From Bacillota bacterium (GTDB taxonomy: Bacteria > Eremiobacterota > SpSt-956 > JAKJGF01), in the NCBI GenBank assembly GCA_029555925.1, contig JAKPQU010000272.1:1-24048 (forward strand): a stretch of 24,048 nt of DNA. Direction: 5' to 3'. Below the pieces are notes generated by a model. The model was given only the letters and a program-made list of their open reading frames with translations, was not told where the DNA came from and searched no databases. Each line of letters opens with the position of its first letter. Position 1 is the stretch's first letter. The translations under genes were made by a program, and so were the position numbers. Below, piece by piece: positions 7,342 to 15,405 of this stretch.

Positions 7342-7418
7342 AAATAAGGCAAATTATTTTTCTTCGTAAGAGCCTGTCAGGCAGAAGCTGATAAATGGTT
7401 ACTAATTTACCTGTAGCG
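7342..7418 (-). repeat. dispersed repeat R-C, copy 2
   Basis: Reverse-complement match to 1936-2014 over about 77 bp with very few differences. It directly abuts repeat R-A, forming a composite. Confidence 0.85.
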
Positions 7419-7563
7419 GTACTCAGAGAGTAAATTTTTACTATTATATATTATTTTCCCGTTAATTAATGAATTGGAGATTAATTAAAGGATTAATTTC
7501 TCTTTAATAGAATAATATGTATTCTGCAGTGATTGCAGGTAAATTCAGTTCATAATAAGCTTT

Positions 7564-7584
7564 GCGTCACGCGTCACGCGTCAC
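7564..7584. repeat. heptamer array H4 (three perfect units)
   Basis: GCGTCAC three times, ending 14 bp before the ATG of the propeller gene, in the place where a ribosome binding site and spacer would be expected. Confidence 0.9.
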
Positions 7585-7598
7585 GATAAATCAATCAT

Positions 7599-10500
7599 AT
7601 GTTAAAAAAAACAGGAAAATATCTGACAATAATTAATCTATTTATTTTACTTCTTATAGTTGTTTCCGTTAACCTTCAGGGAGGTTGTAATATTAAAAAA
7701 AGTATGGCCACTCCTTCCCCTGCTTATTCTCCCACTCAATCAGTTGTTACTGAAAATCCTTATTCTGTAGCAGATTCTTCGTGGCCTGTATTCTCCCATG
7801 ATTCAGGACATACAGGATTTACAAACAATCTGGGACCATCAAAAGGAAATCTTAAATGGATATTTAAAACCGATGGGCCAGTATATTCATCACCTGTAAC
7901 AGGTGTTGATGGAGTGGTATATACCGGTTCAGATGACTGTAATTTTTATGCCATAAACTCTGATGGAAGTCTTAAATGGAAATTCAAAACAGGCGGTAAA
8001 ATCAGATCTTCTGCCGCTGTAACACGAAAAGGCACTATCTATTTTACCTCCTTTGATGGTTTTTTCTACGCCTTGAATTCTGACGGCACAGAGGCATGGA
8101 AATTTAAGACAGGAGAAAAACAGATAACAGCTACATCATCAGTATCTATTAATAATGAAGGATTTATCTATTTTACAGTTTATGGAAAAAAATCAGGTAA
8201 TCTCTACTCTCTGTCTCCTGATGGTAAAGAAATATGGAGAATAAAAATTAAAGATAAAGAGGCTTCCATTGTGACCGGTAAAAATAGAACTGTATATCTC
8301 AGTGATTACGGAATTTCTGCCATAAACCCTGACGGTACAGTGAAATATCATACAGGCAAAAATGCCACATCAAAACCTTCTCTCAGGGAAGGTGATGTCA
8401 TTTATATAGCAGAAGCTTCTGATGAAAAACATGAGTTTATGGCAATTTCCGAAAAAAATAAGAAATGGTCTGTAGCTCTTAAAGCCATGATGACTGCTTC
8501 TGCTTCTATAAGCGGAGAAGGTTCTATTTTCATTACCTGTTATGACGGAAAAATTTACTCCCTTGATTCAATAGGAAATATAAACTGGTCTCAGCAAACT
8601 TCCGATATAATAAGAACTTCTCCCGCCATAGACGGAGAAGGAAATGTTTACACAGGATCTTATGACGGGAAATTTTATGCCTTCACCAGAACAGGTGAGA
8701 TATTGTGGACTCTTCAAACAGGAGATGCCATAGAGTCATCTCCTGCAATAGGTGATAAAGAAGATCTTTATTTTTCTTCCCTTGACGGATGCGTTTACGC
8801 AGTTCATTCAGGTGATAAACAGGTTGCTGCTACGCCTGTCCCGTCTGAAACTGTTCCTCCTGTAACAGGTAATCTTTACTGTCAGAACGGTGGCAGAAAC
8901 TGGAAAAGTTCTTTTAATGGACCTTCTGTGCCTTCATTAAAATGGACTCAGAGACTAGAAGATGTTCCTGTTACATCTCCTCTTATAACAGATGATGGCA
9001 ATATATATGTAGGTACAGGTGAAAGAGATGAACCTTCAAAGATTTATTCTCTCGACGGAAACGGCAATATAAGATGGATTTTTGATGGAATAGGAAATAC
9101 CAGGGCAAGTCATACTGTTGCAGATAGCTCCGGCAGTATATATTTTACTACATGGAATCAGAAGATTATCTCTCTCGGCCCTGACGGAAAATTGAAATGG
9201 TCTTTTACCTGTGGCGACAGCTTTAAATATCCTCCTGCCATCGGGAAAAATGGTCTGGTTTATGCCTGCTGCGGAAATGAACTTTATTGCCTTAATGGTA
9301 AAGGTGTGTTGCAATGGCAGGTTCAGTTCGATGATCTTGTTTGCAGTAAACCACTTGTCTCGTCCGATGGATATATATATCAGCCTACAGGAGACGGATA
9401 TTTAGTCAGGATAAAAGAGAAGATAAAAAAGAAAATAAGCATATCAGGTAATATTATCTCTGCCTCTATGGACGGATATGGAAATATCTGCCTTGTTTCC
9501 AGAGAAGGAGTATATTTATATAAACCTGACGGGAAGAAGATGAAATTATATGGTACTGGAGACGGAGAAAATATTCAGTTTGAACCTGTCTTTCTTTCAG
9601 GTGGAGATATTACTGTAATTACCGGTAATATTAGAAAAAACTTATGGAAATTACTCTGCCTGGGAGAATCTCTGAAGTGGGAATTTCAATTGAAAAAACC
9701 TGCCTGCCCTCATATAACGGACAGATATGATAATATTTATATTGCTTCAGAAGATGGCTCCATAACACTTCTTTCACCGGGAGGGAGTAAAATACAAGAG
9801 TTTAAATCAAGGGGAAATATCTTTAATTCTCCGGGCATTTCATCTGATGGCAATGTTTTTCTTGTATATTCCGTTATTGACAGGAAAACAGGTAAATCTA
9901 TGGAAAGTGGTATGGAAAAAATAACACCTTCCGGCCTGTTAGAAGAGTTTTACTCTTTTTCCGGTTCTTCCTCCTATCCTGCCATAACAGGGAATGTATA
10001 TTTAGTTTCATCAGATAAACTGCTTGCTCTCACATCTAAAGGAAAGATAAAATGGTCTCTACCCATCACTTCTTCTGTTACAAACAATCCTGTTACGGAC
10101 AGAGATGAAAATATTTTTATCGGATGTGAAGACGGCCAGATTGTTGCAATTAACAGAAACGGTGTCTATTCATGGAGTTTTAAAACAGGAGGAACCGTTC
10201 ACAGTTCACCTCTTGTTGACGAAAATTATATCTATTTCGGTTCCGACGACGGATATCTTTATTGTATTAACCTGAAAGGAAAGAAGGAGTGGAATTTTTA
10301 TACAGGTGCTCCGGTAAAATCATCTCCCGCAATGAAGGACGATGTTATTTATATAACCTCTGATAACGGCTCTTTCTATGCATTAAGTAAAAAGGGTAAA
10401 TTAAAATGGACATCAGACATAAATTCTGCCACTACTCCATGTATTTCTTCAAAGGGCATATTTTTAATCAACAAGGAAGGTCATTTAATATCAATAAAAG

Positions 10501-10853
10501 AAGGAAAGATAGTCTGGAATTATAATTTCAGAGGAGTATATTCTCCCGGTTTTGATAGAGATACTGTATATGCAGTAAGTAATGAAGGTATTCTGTATGC
10601 CATAAAGTCAGACGGAACGCTGAAGTGGACCTTTAAAGCCTCCGGAGCCATAAAAACTCCTCCTCTTGTCGATCGTTCAGGTACTGTATATTTTTCTACA
10701 GATAAAGGACTGGTTTATGCAATTAACAGTCATGGGATAAAAAAATGGTCCTTCAAGTTAAAATACGGAAGAGCCACTTCTTTGAATATATCTTCTGAAA
10801 AATTCTTATATATAGTATCAGATGCAGGATATATTTATGTTTTTGGAGAATAA
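7599..10853 (+). CDS. large PQQ-like (BamB-type) multi-propeller lipoprotein
   Basis: 1084-aa protein built almost entirely of PQQ-like beta-propeller repeats of about 35-40 residues (pattern: GTVYxGSxDGxxYAINxDGxxKWxFKTGG). The N-terminus is a signal peptide (KK, hydrophobic residues 8-25) followed by Cys30 in LQGGC, an imperfect lipobox, then a Thr/Ser/Pro-rich tether. This suggests an exported lipid-anchored protein. A second propeller seems to begin near residue 425, where a Pro/Thr linker is followed by NGGRNWKSS...PSLKW, echoing the start of the first (HTGFTNNLGPSKGNLKW). Length allows roughly three propellers. No catalytic quinoprotein residues can be assigned; a binding or scaffold role is likely. 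There is no Shine-Dalgarno site; the start is chosen because it gives the signal peptide. Confidence 0.88.
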   Translation: MLKKTGKYLTIINLFILLLIVVSVNLQGGCNIKKSMATPSPAYSPTQSVVTENPYSVADSSWPVFSHDSGHTGFTNNLGPSKGNLKWIFKTDGPVYSSPVTGVDGVVYTGSDDCNFYAINSDGSLKWKFKTGGKIRSSAAVTRKGTIYFTSFDGFFYALNSDGTEAWKFKTGEKQITATSSVSINNEGFIYFTVYGKKSGNLYSLSPDGKEIWRIKIKDKEASIVTGKNRTVYLSDYGISAINPDGTVKYHTGKNATSKPSLREGDVIYIAEASDEKHEFMAISEKNKKWSVALKAMMTASASISGEGSIFITCYDGKIYSLDSIGNINWSQQTSDIIRTSPAIDGEGNVYTGSYDGKFYAFTRTGEILWTLQTGDAIESSPAIGDKEDLYFSSLDGCVYAVHSGDKQVAATPVPSETVPPVTGNLYCQNGGRNWKSSFNGPSVPSLKWTQRLEDVPVTSPLITDDGNIYVGTGERDEPSKIYSLDGNGNIRWIFDGIGNTRASHTVADSSGSIYFTTWNQKIISLGPDGKLKWSFTCGDSFKYPPAIGKNGLVYACCGNELYCLNGKGVLQWQVQFDDLVCSKPLVSSDGYIYQPTGDGYLVRIKEKIKKKISISGNIISASMDGYGNICLVSREGVYLYKPDGKKMKLYGTGDGENIQFEPVFLSGGDITVITGNIRKNLWKLLCLGESLKWEFQLKKPACPHITDRYDNIYIASEDGSITLLSPGGSKIQEFKSRGNIFNSPGISSDGNVFLVYSVIDRKTGKSMESGMEKITPSGLLEEFYSFSGSSSYPAITGNVYLVSSDKLLALTSKGKIKWSLPITSSVTNNPVTDRDENIFIGCEDGQIVAINRNGVYSWSFKTGGTVHSSPLVDENYIYFGSDDGYLYCINLKGKKEWNFYTGAPVKSSPAMKDDVIYITSDNGSFYALSKKGKLKWTSDINSATTPCISSKGIFLINKEGHLISIKEGKIVWNYNFRGVYSPGFDRDTVYAVSNEGILYAIKSDGTLKWTFKASGAIKTPPLVDRSGTVYFSTDKGLVYAINSHGIKKWSFKLKYGRATSLNISSEKFLYIVSDAGYIYVFGE

Positions 10854-10875
10854 TTTAAAGGGTATAGGAATTTTC

Positions 10876-10914
10876 ATTAATTAATCGATAAAGATTAATT
10901 AATCGATAAAGATT
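10876..10914. repeat. 18-bp tandem repeat
   Basis: ATTAATTAATCGATAAAG occurs twice in direct succession and begins a third time (ATT). It lies between the propeller gene and heptamer array H5. Confidence 0.85.
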
Positions 10915-10919
10915 ACCTC

Positions 10920-10940
10920 GCGTCATGCGTCACGCATCAC
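10920..10940. repeat. heptamer array H5
   Basis: GCGTCAT, GCGTCAC, GCATCAC, followed by the usual GA. Confidence 0.85.
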
Positions 10941-10965
10941 GATTTATTACAGGATGGTAATAGCT

Positions 10966-11457
10966 ATGAATGTACTTGTTTTAAATTCAAGTTATATGCC
11001 TGCAGGTGTAATAGACTGGAGAAAAAGCATAAAATTATTATTTATGAATAAAGCCGATATAATAGAGCCGTCGGAATATATGATAAAGGGAATAAACAGA
11101 GATTATGTAATCCCTGATGTAATAAGGCTTAAATATTACAGCACCATATCCTATACAAGTTATAAATACTGTAGAACAAATATTTATAAAAGAGACAGAT
11201 ACAGGTGCAGATATTGTAATAAATTACTCAAAGTAAGCGGGCCTATTACCATAGATCATATAGTTCCAAAGTGCCGTGGAGGAAAAGACACATGGGAGAA
11301 TACCGTAACTTCATGCCTGGAATGTAATCATAAAAAACGTGATCTTACTCCTGAAGAAGCAGGTCTGTCTTTAACTCCCGGCAGTCTGAAACCTACTTAT
11401 TTTATAAGTCTGGCCTCTTTAAATCCCAAATGGATTAAATATATACCTGTATCTTGA
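10966..11457 (+). CDS. HNH endonuclease-like protein with zinc knuckles
   Basis: 163-aa protein of a widespread small HNH family that usually starts MNVLVLNxSY. The nuclease core shows Cys81-x2-Cys84 (CRYC), Asp97-His98 (TIDHIVP), Asn112 (WENTVTSC), Cys117-x2-Cys120 (CLEC) and His122. This is the full ββα-metal pattern, so catalysis on nucleic acid is plausible. The ATG at 10966 was chosen over one 12 bp upstream because AGGATGG sits about 9 nt before it and the family N-terminus begins there. The preceding gap holds tandem and heptamer repeats. No partner methylase or restriction gene is near, so a repair or general role is as likely as restriction. The stop codon is TGA. Confidence 0.87.
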   Translation: MNVLVLNSSYMPAGVIDWRKSIKLLFMNKADIIEPSEYMIKGINRDYVIPDVIRLKYYSTISYTSYKYCRTNIYKRDRYRCRYCNKLLKVSGPITIDHIVPKCRGGKDTWENTVTSCLECNHKKRDLTPEEAGLSLTPGSLKPTYFISLASLNPKWIKYIPVS

Positions 11458-11481
11458 AAAAAATGTCAGATAGTTTATAAT
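11454..11481 (+). promoter_or_regulatory. sigma70-like promoter of the zinc-ribbon/DUF4190-like gene
   Basis: TTGAAA (11454-11459), 16-bp spacer, TATAAT (11476-11481). It overlaps the HNH stop codon and lies about 33 bp before the next ATG. Confidence 0.7.
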
Positions 11482-11513
11482 AATATCAGTTACCTATGGA
11501 AGGAGGTGTTATT

Positions 11514-12074
11514 ATGTTCTGTCAGAAATGTGGTCATGAAAATACAGATGACTGTATATACTGTGTATCTTGTGGCGAAAATCTTGAAGGTCAGACAGAG
11601 GAAGAAACAATAAAAGTGAGCACCGGCTCATCTTATAAAAAAACAGATACACCTCATATGACAGGTGATGAACATATTCCTCACCAGGAAGAAGCAAAAA
11701 CACCTCCACCTGCAAATAATAGTAGTTCAGATTCTTTAAATTATACGAAAGTATCCACCAATCCGCTGGCTTCAGCCAGCCTTGTTCTTGGTATAGTTGC
11801 TTTGTTTAGTTGCTGCGGAGCATGGGTTCCATTTTTAGGTTATGGCTGTATTATAATATTTCCGTTGCTGAGTTTACTCGGATTAATACTCGGTATTATA
11901 GGAAGAATGCAGATTGCCGGAAGCGGCGGAGCTCAGAAAGGCAATGATATTGCTCTGATTGGTATAGTAATGAACGGTTTATGGGTTCTTCTTTTTATAA
12001 TATATATAATTCTTATGGTATTTGGCGTAGTTGCAGCAACTACATTGCTGATGATATTGGATAATATTAAATAG
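11514..12074 (+). CDS. zinc-ribbon, DUF4190-like membrane protein
   Basis: 186-aa protein. The N-terminal zinc ribbon has Cys3-x2-Cys6 and Cys17-x2-Cys20. A polar linker rich in Ser, Thr and His follows (about residues 25-85). The C-terminal part has hydrophobic segments of the DUF4190 type (NPLASASLVLGIVALF, then LLGLILGIIGRMQI, then a final long hydrophobic helix with IALIGIVMNGLW before it). The start at 11514 follows GGAGGT directly; the in-frame ATG at 11496 lies upstream of that site and would place it inside the gene. Location: cytoplasmic membrane, with the ribbon probably inside. The biochemical role of this domain pair is not known to me. It is convergent with the urocanase gene. 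Confidence 0.85.
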   Translation: MFCQKCGHENTDDCIYCVSCGENLEGQTEEETIKVSTGSSYKKTDTPHMTGDEHIPHQEEAKTPPPANNSSSDSLNYTKVSTNPLASASLVLGIVALFSCCGAWVPFLGYGCIIIFPLLSLLGLILGIIGRMQIAGSGGAQKGNDIALIGIVMNGLWVLLFIIYIILMVFGVVAATTLLMILDNIK

Positions 12075-12124
12075 TGAGTGGTAAGTTGATAGTAATTTTC
12101 CCTGTTTACTTCTCACCACTCACT
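12073..12124. terminator. inverted repeat between convergent genes
   Basis: AGTGAGTGGT (12073-12082) pairs perfectly with ACCACTCACT (12115-12124) across a 32-nt loop. It lies between the stop codons of the DUF4190-like and urocanase genes. No clear U-tract follows, so termination is only likely. Confidence 0.5.
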
Positions 12125-12134
12125 GCTCAATGTT

Positions 12135-13907
12135 TTATGTGACAAGACCTGCCCTGTTTCTGTATGGAGGAATGGTCATATATCCTGCTTTATTGATTTC
12201 ACTTACCGGCCAGTAAGTCTCCTTTACATCTTCTGCATGAAGTCTTCCTATGCCCTGGGCCGGGTCAAATAAAAGTACATTTCTTGCCATAGTTAGAGAA
12301 TTTTCGCTGCCATCCAGGAAGATTGTATATCCATAGGTTCTGGAATTACCCATACCTGTGCCTCCTCCTCCGTGAATGGATACGACATCTGCTCCCATGG
12401 CTGAAACTCCCATAGCTCCGAGCATTACCCAGTCAGCTATGGCTCCTCCAGGAAGACCTTCTGTGCATCTTTCCAGTGATGCTGCTCCTCCTACATCCAG
12501 GTGATCCCTTCCTATTCCTATATAGCCGTACCGGGGTATGAGCTTATGCATTATTTCCGCAGCTCTTGCCCTGTCTTGATAATCGAGCCAGCATATGCGG
12601 GAAGCTGTTCCCTGCGGTTTAAGTGTTCTCGCTTTTTTCATCCATATCTGAAAACTTTTATGTTTTTCTTCATTGAATTCTTCTATAAGGGCATCTTCAA
12701 AGGCATGAAGAGCTTCCTGGCCGTTATAGGCTATAAACCTGAAGGGGCCGCTTCCTTCTGCAAAATAGCCGCCTCTTATGAGATCCTCTACAAATCCCGG
12801 ATATTTATAGGAACCATTGGAATTTCTTATGTCTACTCCCAGTTCTCCAGCCCATCTTCTTGCACCTGTGCCATAGTCGAATACATAGGATCCCAGATCC
12901 TGAAATTTAATCATTGCTTCAATATGTATTTTAAGGGTTTCAGAAGAGAGATGAACATATTTTTTTCTGTCTTCATCACTTCCGCCGCTCAGAACATCAG
13001 CTTCTTCCACACTGATTGTATGGGGGAGATATTTAAGTCTGTCATGAGCACATGTCTGTTCCGTCACAATATCAGGTACCCACCCTCTTTTTATCAGTTC
13101 AGGATAAACTGTTCCTGCATTACCTTCAAGACCTATGGACAGAGGTTTTCTTTCTTCTGAAGATTTGTCTGCCATAGACAGTGCTTCATCAAGATCACGG
13201 GCAATTACATCAAGCTGAGCAAAACGAACTCTTTTCCGGAGTGCATCTATTCTCGGTTCTACAACTATTATTACAGACTCTGCCAGGGTTCCTGCAACTC
13301 CCTGTGCCCCTGACATGGCTCCGCAACCTGCTGTAAGTATTTTAGGAAGTCTGTTACCTGTTTTATCTTTTACTTTTTTTATGGCTTCCAGGAAAGTCAC
13401 GTACGTTCCCTGCAGTATGCCCTGAGTTCCTATATAAATCCAGCTTCCTGCCGTATACTGGCCGTACATCATAAGTCCGATCTTTTCCAGATATTCTTCA
13501 TGAGCCTGTGTGTCATGACTTCCTATGAGATTACTGTTTGCTATCTGAACTGCGTTTCTCATGCCGAAACGGAGCACAGCTGATACTGCACCTGATTGCA
13601 CCTGAAGTGTTTCCCCTTTTTTCAATTCGCTCAGATGATAGAGCAGATCCATTGCATCAAAGGCAGTCCTTGCAGCCCTTCCTTTTCCTCCGTATACAAC
13701 CCTTGAAGAACGTTTTTCCGCTACGTCAGGGTCAAGGTTATTCAGGAAATTCCTTGCTGCAAGCTCTGCTCCCACGTAGCCATGTTTGTTTATATGAAAA
13801 GCCGGGCCTTCTGGGGCTTTCAGAGGTAATCTTTCCATATACCAGTCATCTGATTTGCCGAATGGTATGGCACCTTCTGTTAAGGATTTATAAATATTAA
13901 GTTCCAT
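12135..13907 (-). CDS. hutU: urocanate hydratase family protein (urocanase), divergent
   Basis: 590-aa urocanase-family protein. Urocanase adds water to urocanate to give imidazolonepropionate in histidine breakdown, using tightly bound NAD as an electrophile. Hallmarks in order: VVYGGKGRAAR (70-80), VQSG (103-106), IANSNL (122-127), MMYGQYTAGSWIYIGTQG (146-163), the NAD-site block AGCGAMSGAQ (193-202), TEQTCAHD (282-289), ARxCW-type Cys439 in SRICW, GRDHLD (466-471) and HGGGGTGMG (512-520). Several blocks differ from typical HutU: VLRFG instead of VFRTH, SHDTQAHEEY instead of a Trp-containing motif, and GGAAS instead of GSVAS. No other hut gene is nearby. A related substrate is therefore possible. 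The start is set by AGGAGGT; an in-frame ATG 45 bp upstream has no such site. MITE-like copy 2 lies just upstream. Confidence 0.82.
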   Translation of the reverse strand: MELNIYKSLTEGAIPFGKSDDWYMERLPLKAPEGPAFHINKHGYVGAELAARNFLNNLDPDVAEKRSSRVVYGGKGRAARTAFDAMDLLYHLSELKKGETLQVQSGAVSAVLRFGMRNAVQIANSNLIGSHDTQAHEEYLEKIGLMMYGQYTAGSWIYIGTQGILQGTYVTFLEAIKKVKDKTGNRLPKILTAGCGAMSGAQGVAGTLAESVIIVVEPRIDALRKRVRFAQLDVIARDLDEALSMADKSSEERKPLSIGLEGNAGTVYPELIKRGWVPDIVTEQTCAHDRLKYLPHTISVEEADVLSGGSDEDRKKYVHLSSETLKIHIEAMIKFQDLGSYVFDYGTGARRWAGELGVDIRNSNGSYKYPGFVEDLIRGGYFAEGSGPFRFIAYNGQEALHAFEDALIEEFNEEKHKSFQIWMKKARTLKPQGTASRICWLDYQDRARAAEIMHKLIPRYGYIGIGRDHLDVGGAASLERCTEGLPGGAIADWVMLGAMGVSAMGADVVSIHGGGGTGMGNSRTYGYTIFLDGSENSLTMARNVLLFDPAQGIGRLHAEDVKETYWPVSEINKAGYMTIPPYRNRAGLVT

Positions 13908-13936
13908 ATTAAACCTCCTGTAATTTAATGACAATC

Positions 13937-14035
13937 TTACTGTAGTGAGCATAAATAATACATATTTTCTCTCGTGACAGCGTAACGCGTCACGGGAGGA
14001 AAACGTTTATTACATGCTTATGCTCGAGTCAGTAA
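13937..14035 (-). mobile_element. MITE-like element (repeat D), copy 2
   Basis: 99 bp bounded by TTACTG and CAGTAA, near-identical to 2197-2294 in reverse orientation, with heptamer core at 13973-13995. It occupies most of the gap between the divergent urocanase and vWA genes, so it may carry or interrupt their promoters. Confidence 0.65.
13973..13995. repeat. heptamer array H6
   Basis: About three units (GTGACAGCGTAACGCGTCAC), the core of MITE-like copy 2; one unit is out of register. Confidence 0.75.
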
Positions 14036-14165
14036 AATCTTACATCAAGTTACATCATAATTCGTGAAAAGAAAAAAATCAATTTAATTTTTCAAAAAAG
14101 CAGGAATAAAAATTTTAAATATGCGACTAATGGGAAAAGCAAGAAAATAAAGGAGGTTTAATATT

Positions 14166-15350
14166 ATGGAAAACAATAAAAATTGTCCCAGCTGCGGTCA
14201 ATCGGGAAATATTGACAGAAACCTTTTCTGTCATTCATGTAATACTCAATTGAGGTCAGACCCTGAAACAGGCGGTTATGCACCTGCTCTCCTGAAATGC
14301 CCGGAATGCGGGCAACTCAATAATCCTTCTGTTACATTCTGCAGCAAATGCGGCTGCTCGATTAAAGAAACTTCTCTCGTCACGGTTATTCCGGTAGAGA
14401 AAAAGAAAGTAAATAAATTATATGCCAGTTTCGTAGCTGTCGGTATAGCTCTTCTGCTCGGTATAGGTATTACATTTACTTATTTTCGCCTTCATCCCGC
14501 TCAGTCGGGAAACCCGAAAATAGATCTAGTATTCTGTATTGATACTACAGGCAGCATGGGAGATGAGATCGAAGTTATAAAAGAAGAACTGAAAAATATG
14601 ATAGGTAACATTCAAAACGGTAATCCGAGGCCATATGTAAGGGTCGGTGTCGTTGCATACAGAGACAGGGGAGATGTTTATGTTGTTCAGCCTTATGAAC
14701 TGACAGGTGATATTCAATCAGTAGAAACTGTAATAAGTTCTCTTTCTGCCAGCGGAGGAGCGGATCATGAAGAGAGTGTAAATGAAGCACTCCATACGGC
14801 AGTTCAGGGTATGAACTGGGATATGACACAGGGAGTAACTAGAATGATATTCCTCATTGCAGATGCAGGCCCCCACATGGATTATGAAAATGATTATAAT
14901 TACAAACACGAAATGGAAGTGGCAAAGTCAAAAAATATAATGATATCCACAGTAGGATGCAGCGGTCTTGACAGTACGGCAGACTCCATCTTTAAAGAGA
15001 TTGCATATGCTACAAACGGGACTCCCGATTATCTTACATACCGTCAGGCTTTCGTAAATGAGAAAGGCGACGAAAAAGTTATACTCTATCAGGGCGGAAG
15101 AAGCTATGTGGTAAATGATAAATATAAGAGAGATACATCCTGGAAAGACAGCGGAGCAATTAATTTTGCTTCGGAAGAAAAGGCCAAAACAGTTTCCGCA
15201 CCTTCTGCCTCTTATTCCGCAGGTGATACGGTTGCAGGCGAATGTGACGGTTACTCTAAAAAATCCTCTGAAAAACTGGAAAATAATCTGGACAGGAGTA
15301 TAACACAGCAGGTTCAAATGCAGGCCAAAAAACAGGGAGTAAAATATTAG
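14166..15350 (+). CDS. membrane-anchored vWA-domain protein with two zinc ribbons
   Basis: 394-aa protein. Two zinc ribbons: Cys7/Cys10 with Cys22/Cys25, and Cys45/Cys48 with Cys59/Cys62. One transmembrane helix follows at about residues 86-107. After it comes a von Willebrand A domain whose metal site reads DTTGS (Asp126, Thr128, Ser130), with further candidate ligands in SGGADHEES and in IADAGPH. The tail from about 320 is low-complexity and polar. The expected topology puts ribbons in the cytoplasm and the vWA domain outside. vWA domains bind partner proteins through a divalent metal; the partner is unknown. AGGAGGT lies about 8 nt before the ATG. It diverges from the urocanase gene and faces the small minus-strand gene at 15406. 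Confidence 0.85.
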   Translation: MENNKNCPSCGQSGNIDRNLFCHSCNTQLRSDPETGGYAPALLKCPECGQLNNPSVTFCSKCGCSIKETSLVTVIPVEKKKVNKLYASFVAVGIALLLGIGITFTYFRLHPAQSGNPKIDLVFCIDTTGSMGDEIEVIKEELKNMIGNIQNGNPRPYVRVGVVAYRDRGDVYVVQPYELTGDIQSVETVISSLSASGGADHEESVNEALHTAVQGMNWDMTQGVTRMIFLIADAGPHMDYENDYNYKHEMEVAKSKNIMISTVGCSGLDSTADSIFKEIAYATNGTPDYLTYRQAFVNEKGDEKVILYQGGRSYVVNDKYKRDTSWKDSGAINFASEEKAKTVSAPSASYSAGDTVAGECDGYSKKSSEKLENNLDRSITQQVQMQAKKQGVKY

Positions 15351-15361
15351 AACGTGATGTG

Positions 15362-15401
15362 TAATGCGTAATGCGTGATAAGGTCAGCGCATTACGCATT
15401 A
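15362..15401. terminator. heptamer-built hairpin between convergent genes
   Basis: TAATGCGTAATGCG (15362-15375) pairs perfectly over 14 bp with CGCATTACGCATTA (15388-15401) around a 12-nt loop. It sits between the vWA stop and the stop of the minus-strand small gene. The arms are heptamer units (GTAATGC). There is no strong U-tract, so the terminator role is inferred. Confidence 0.55.
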
Positions 15402-15405
15402 TTAT

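Larger units (their letters stand above)
7016..7598. other. intergenic region between peptidase gene 4 and the propeller gene
   Basis: 583 bp between divergent genes. It holds the leader, promoter and operator of gene 4 (7016-7154), a composite of repeats R-A and R-C (7243-7418), an AT-rich stretch (7419-7560) with no convincing promoter or ORF, and a perfect three-unit heptamer array ending 14 bp before the propeller start codon. Confidence 0.7.

Noticed and set aside
7419..7560. Small gene or RNA in the AT-rich gap before the propeller gene
   Set aside because: No ORF with a ribosome binding site, no tRNA or rRNA features and no stable structure beyond short AT palindromes.
10966..11457. 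Restriction-modification system around the HNH gene
   Set aside because: No methylase or specificity gene is adjacent; the neighbours are a propeller and a membrane protein.
12501..13160. Plus-strand ORF of 219 codons inside the urocanase gene
   Set aside because: It is antisense to a well-conserved urocanase, has no ribosome binding site of note and no recognisable domain.
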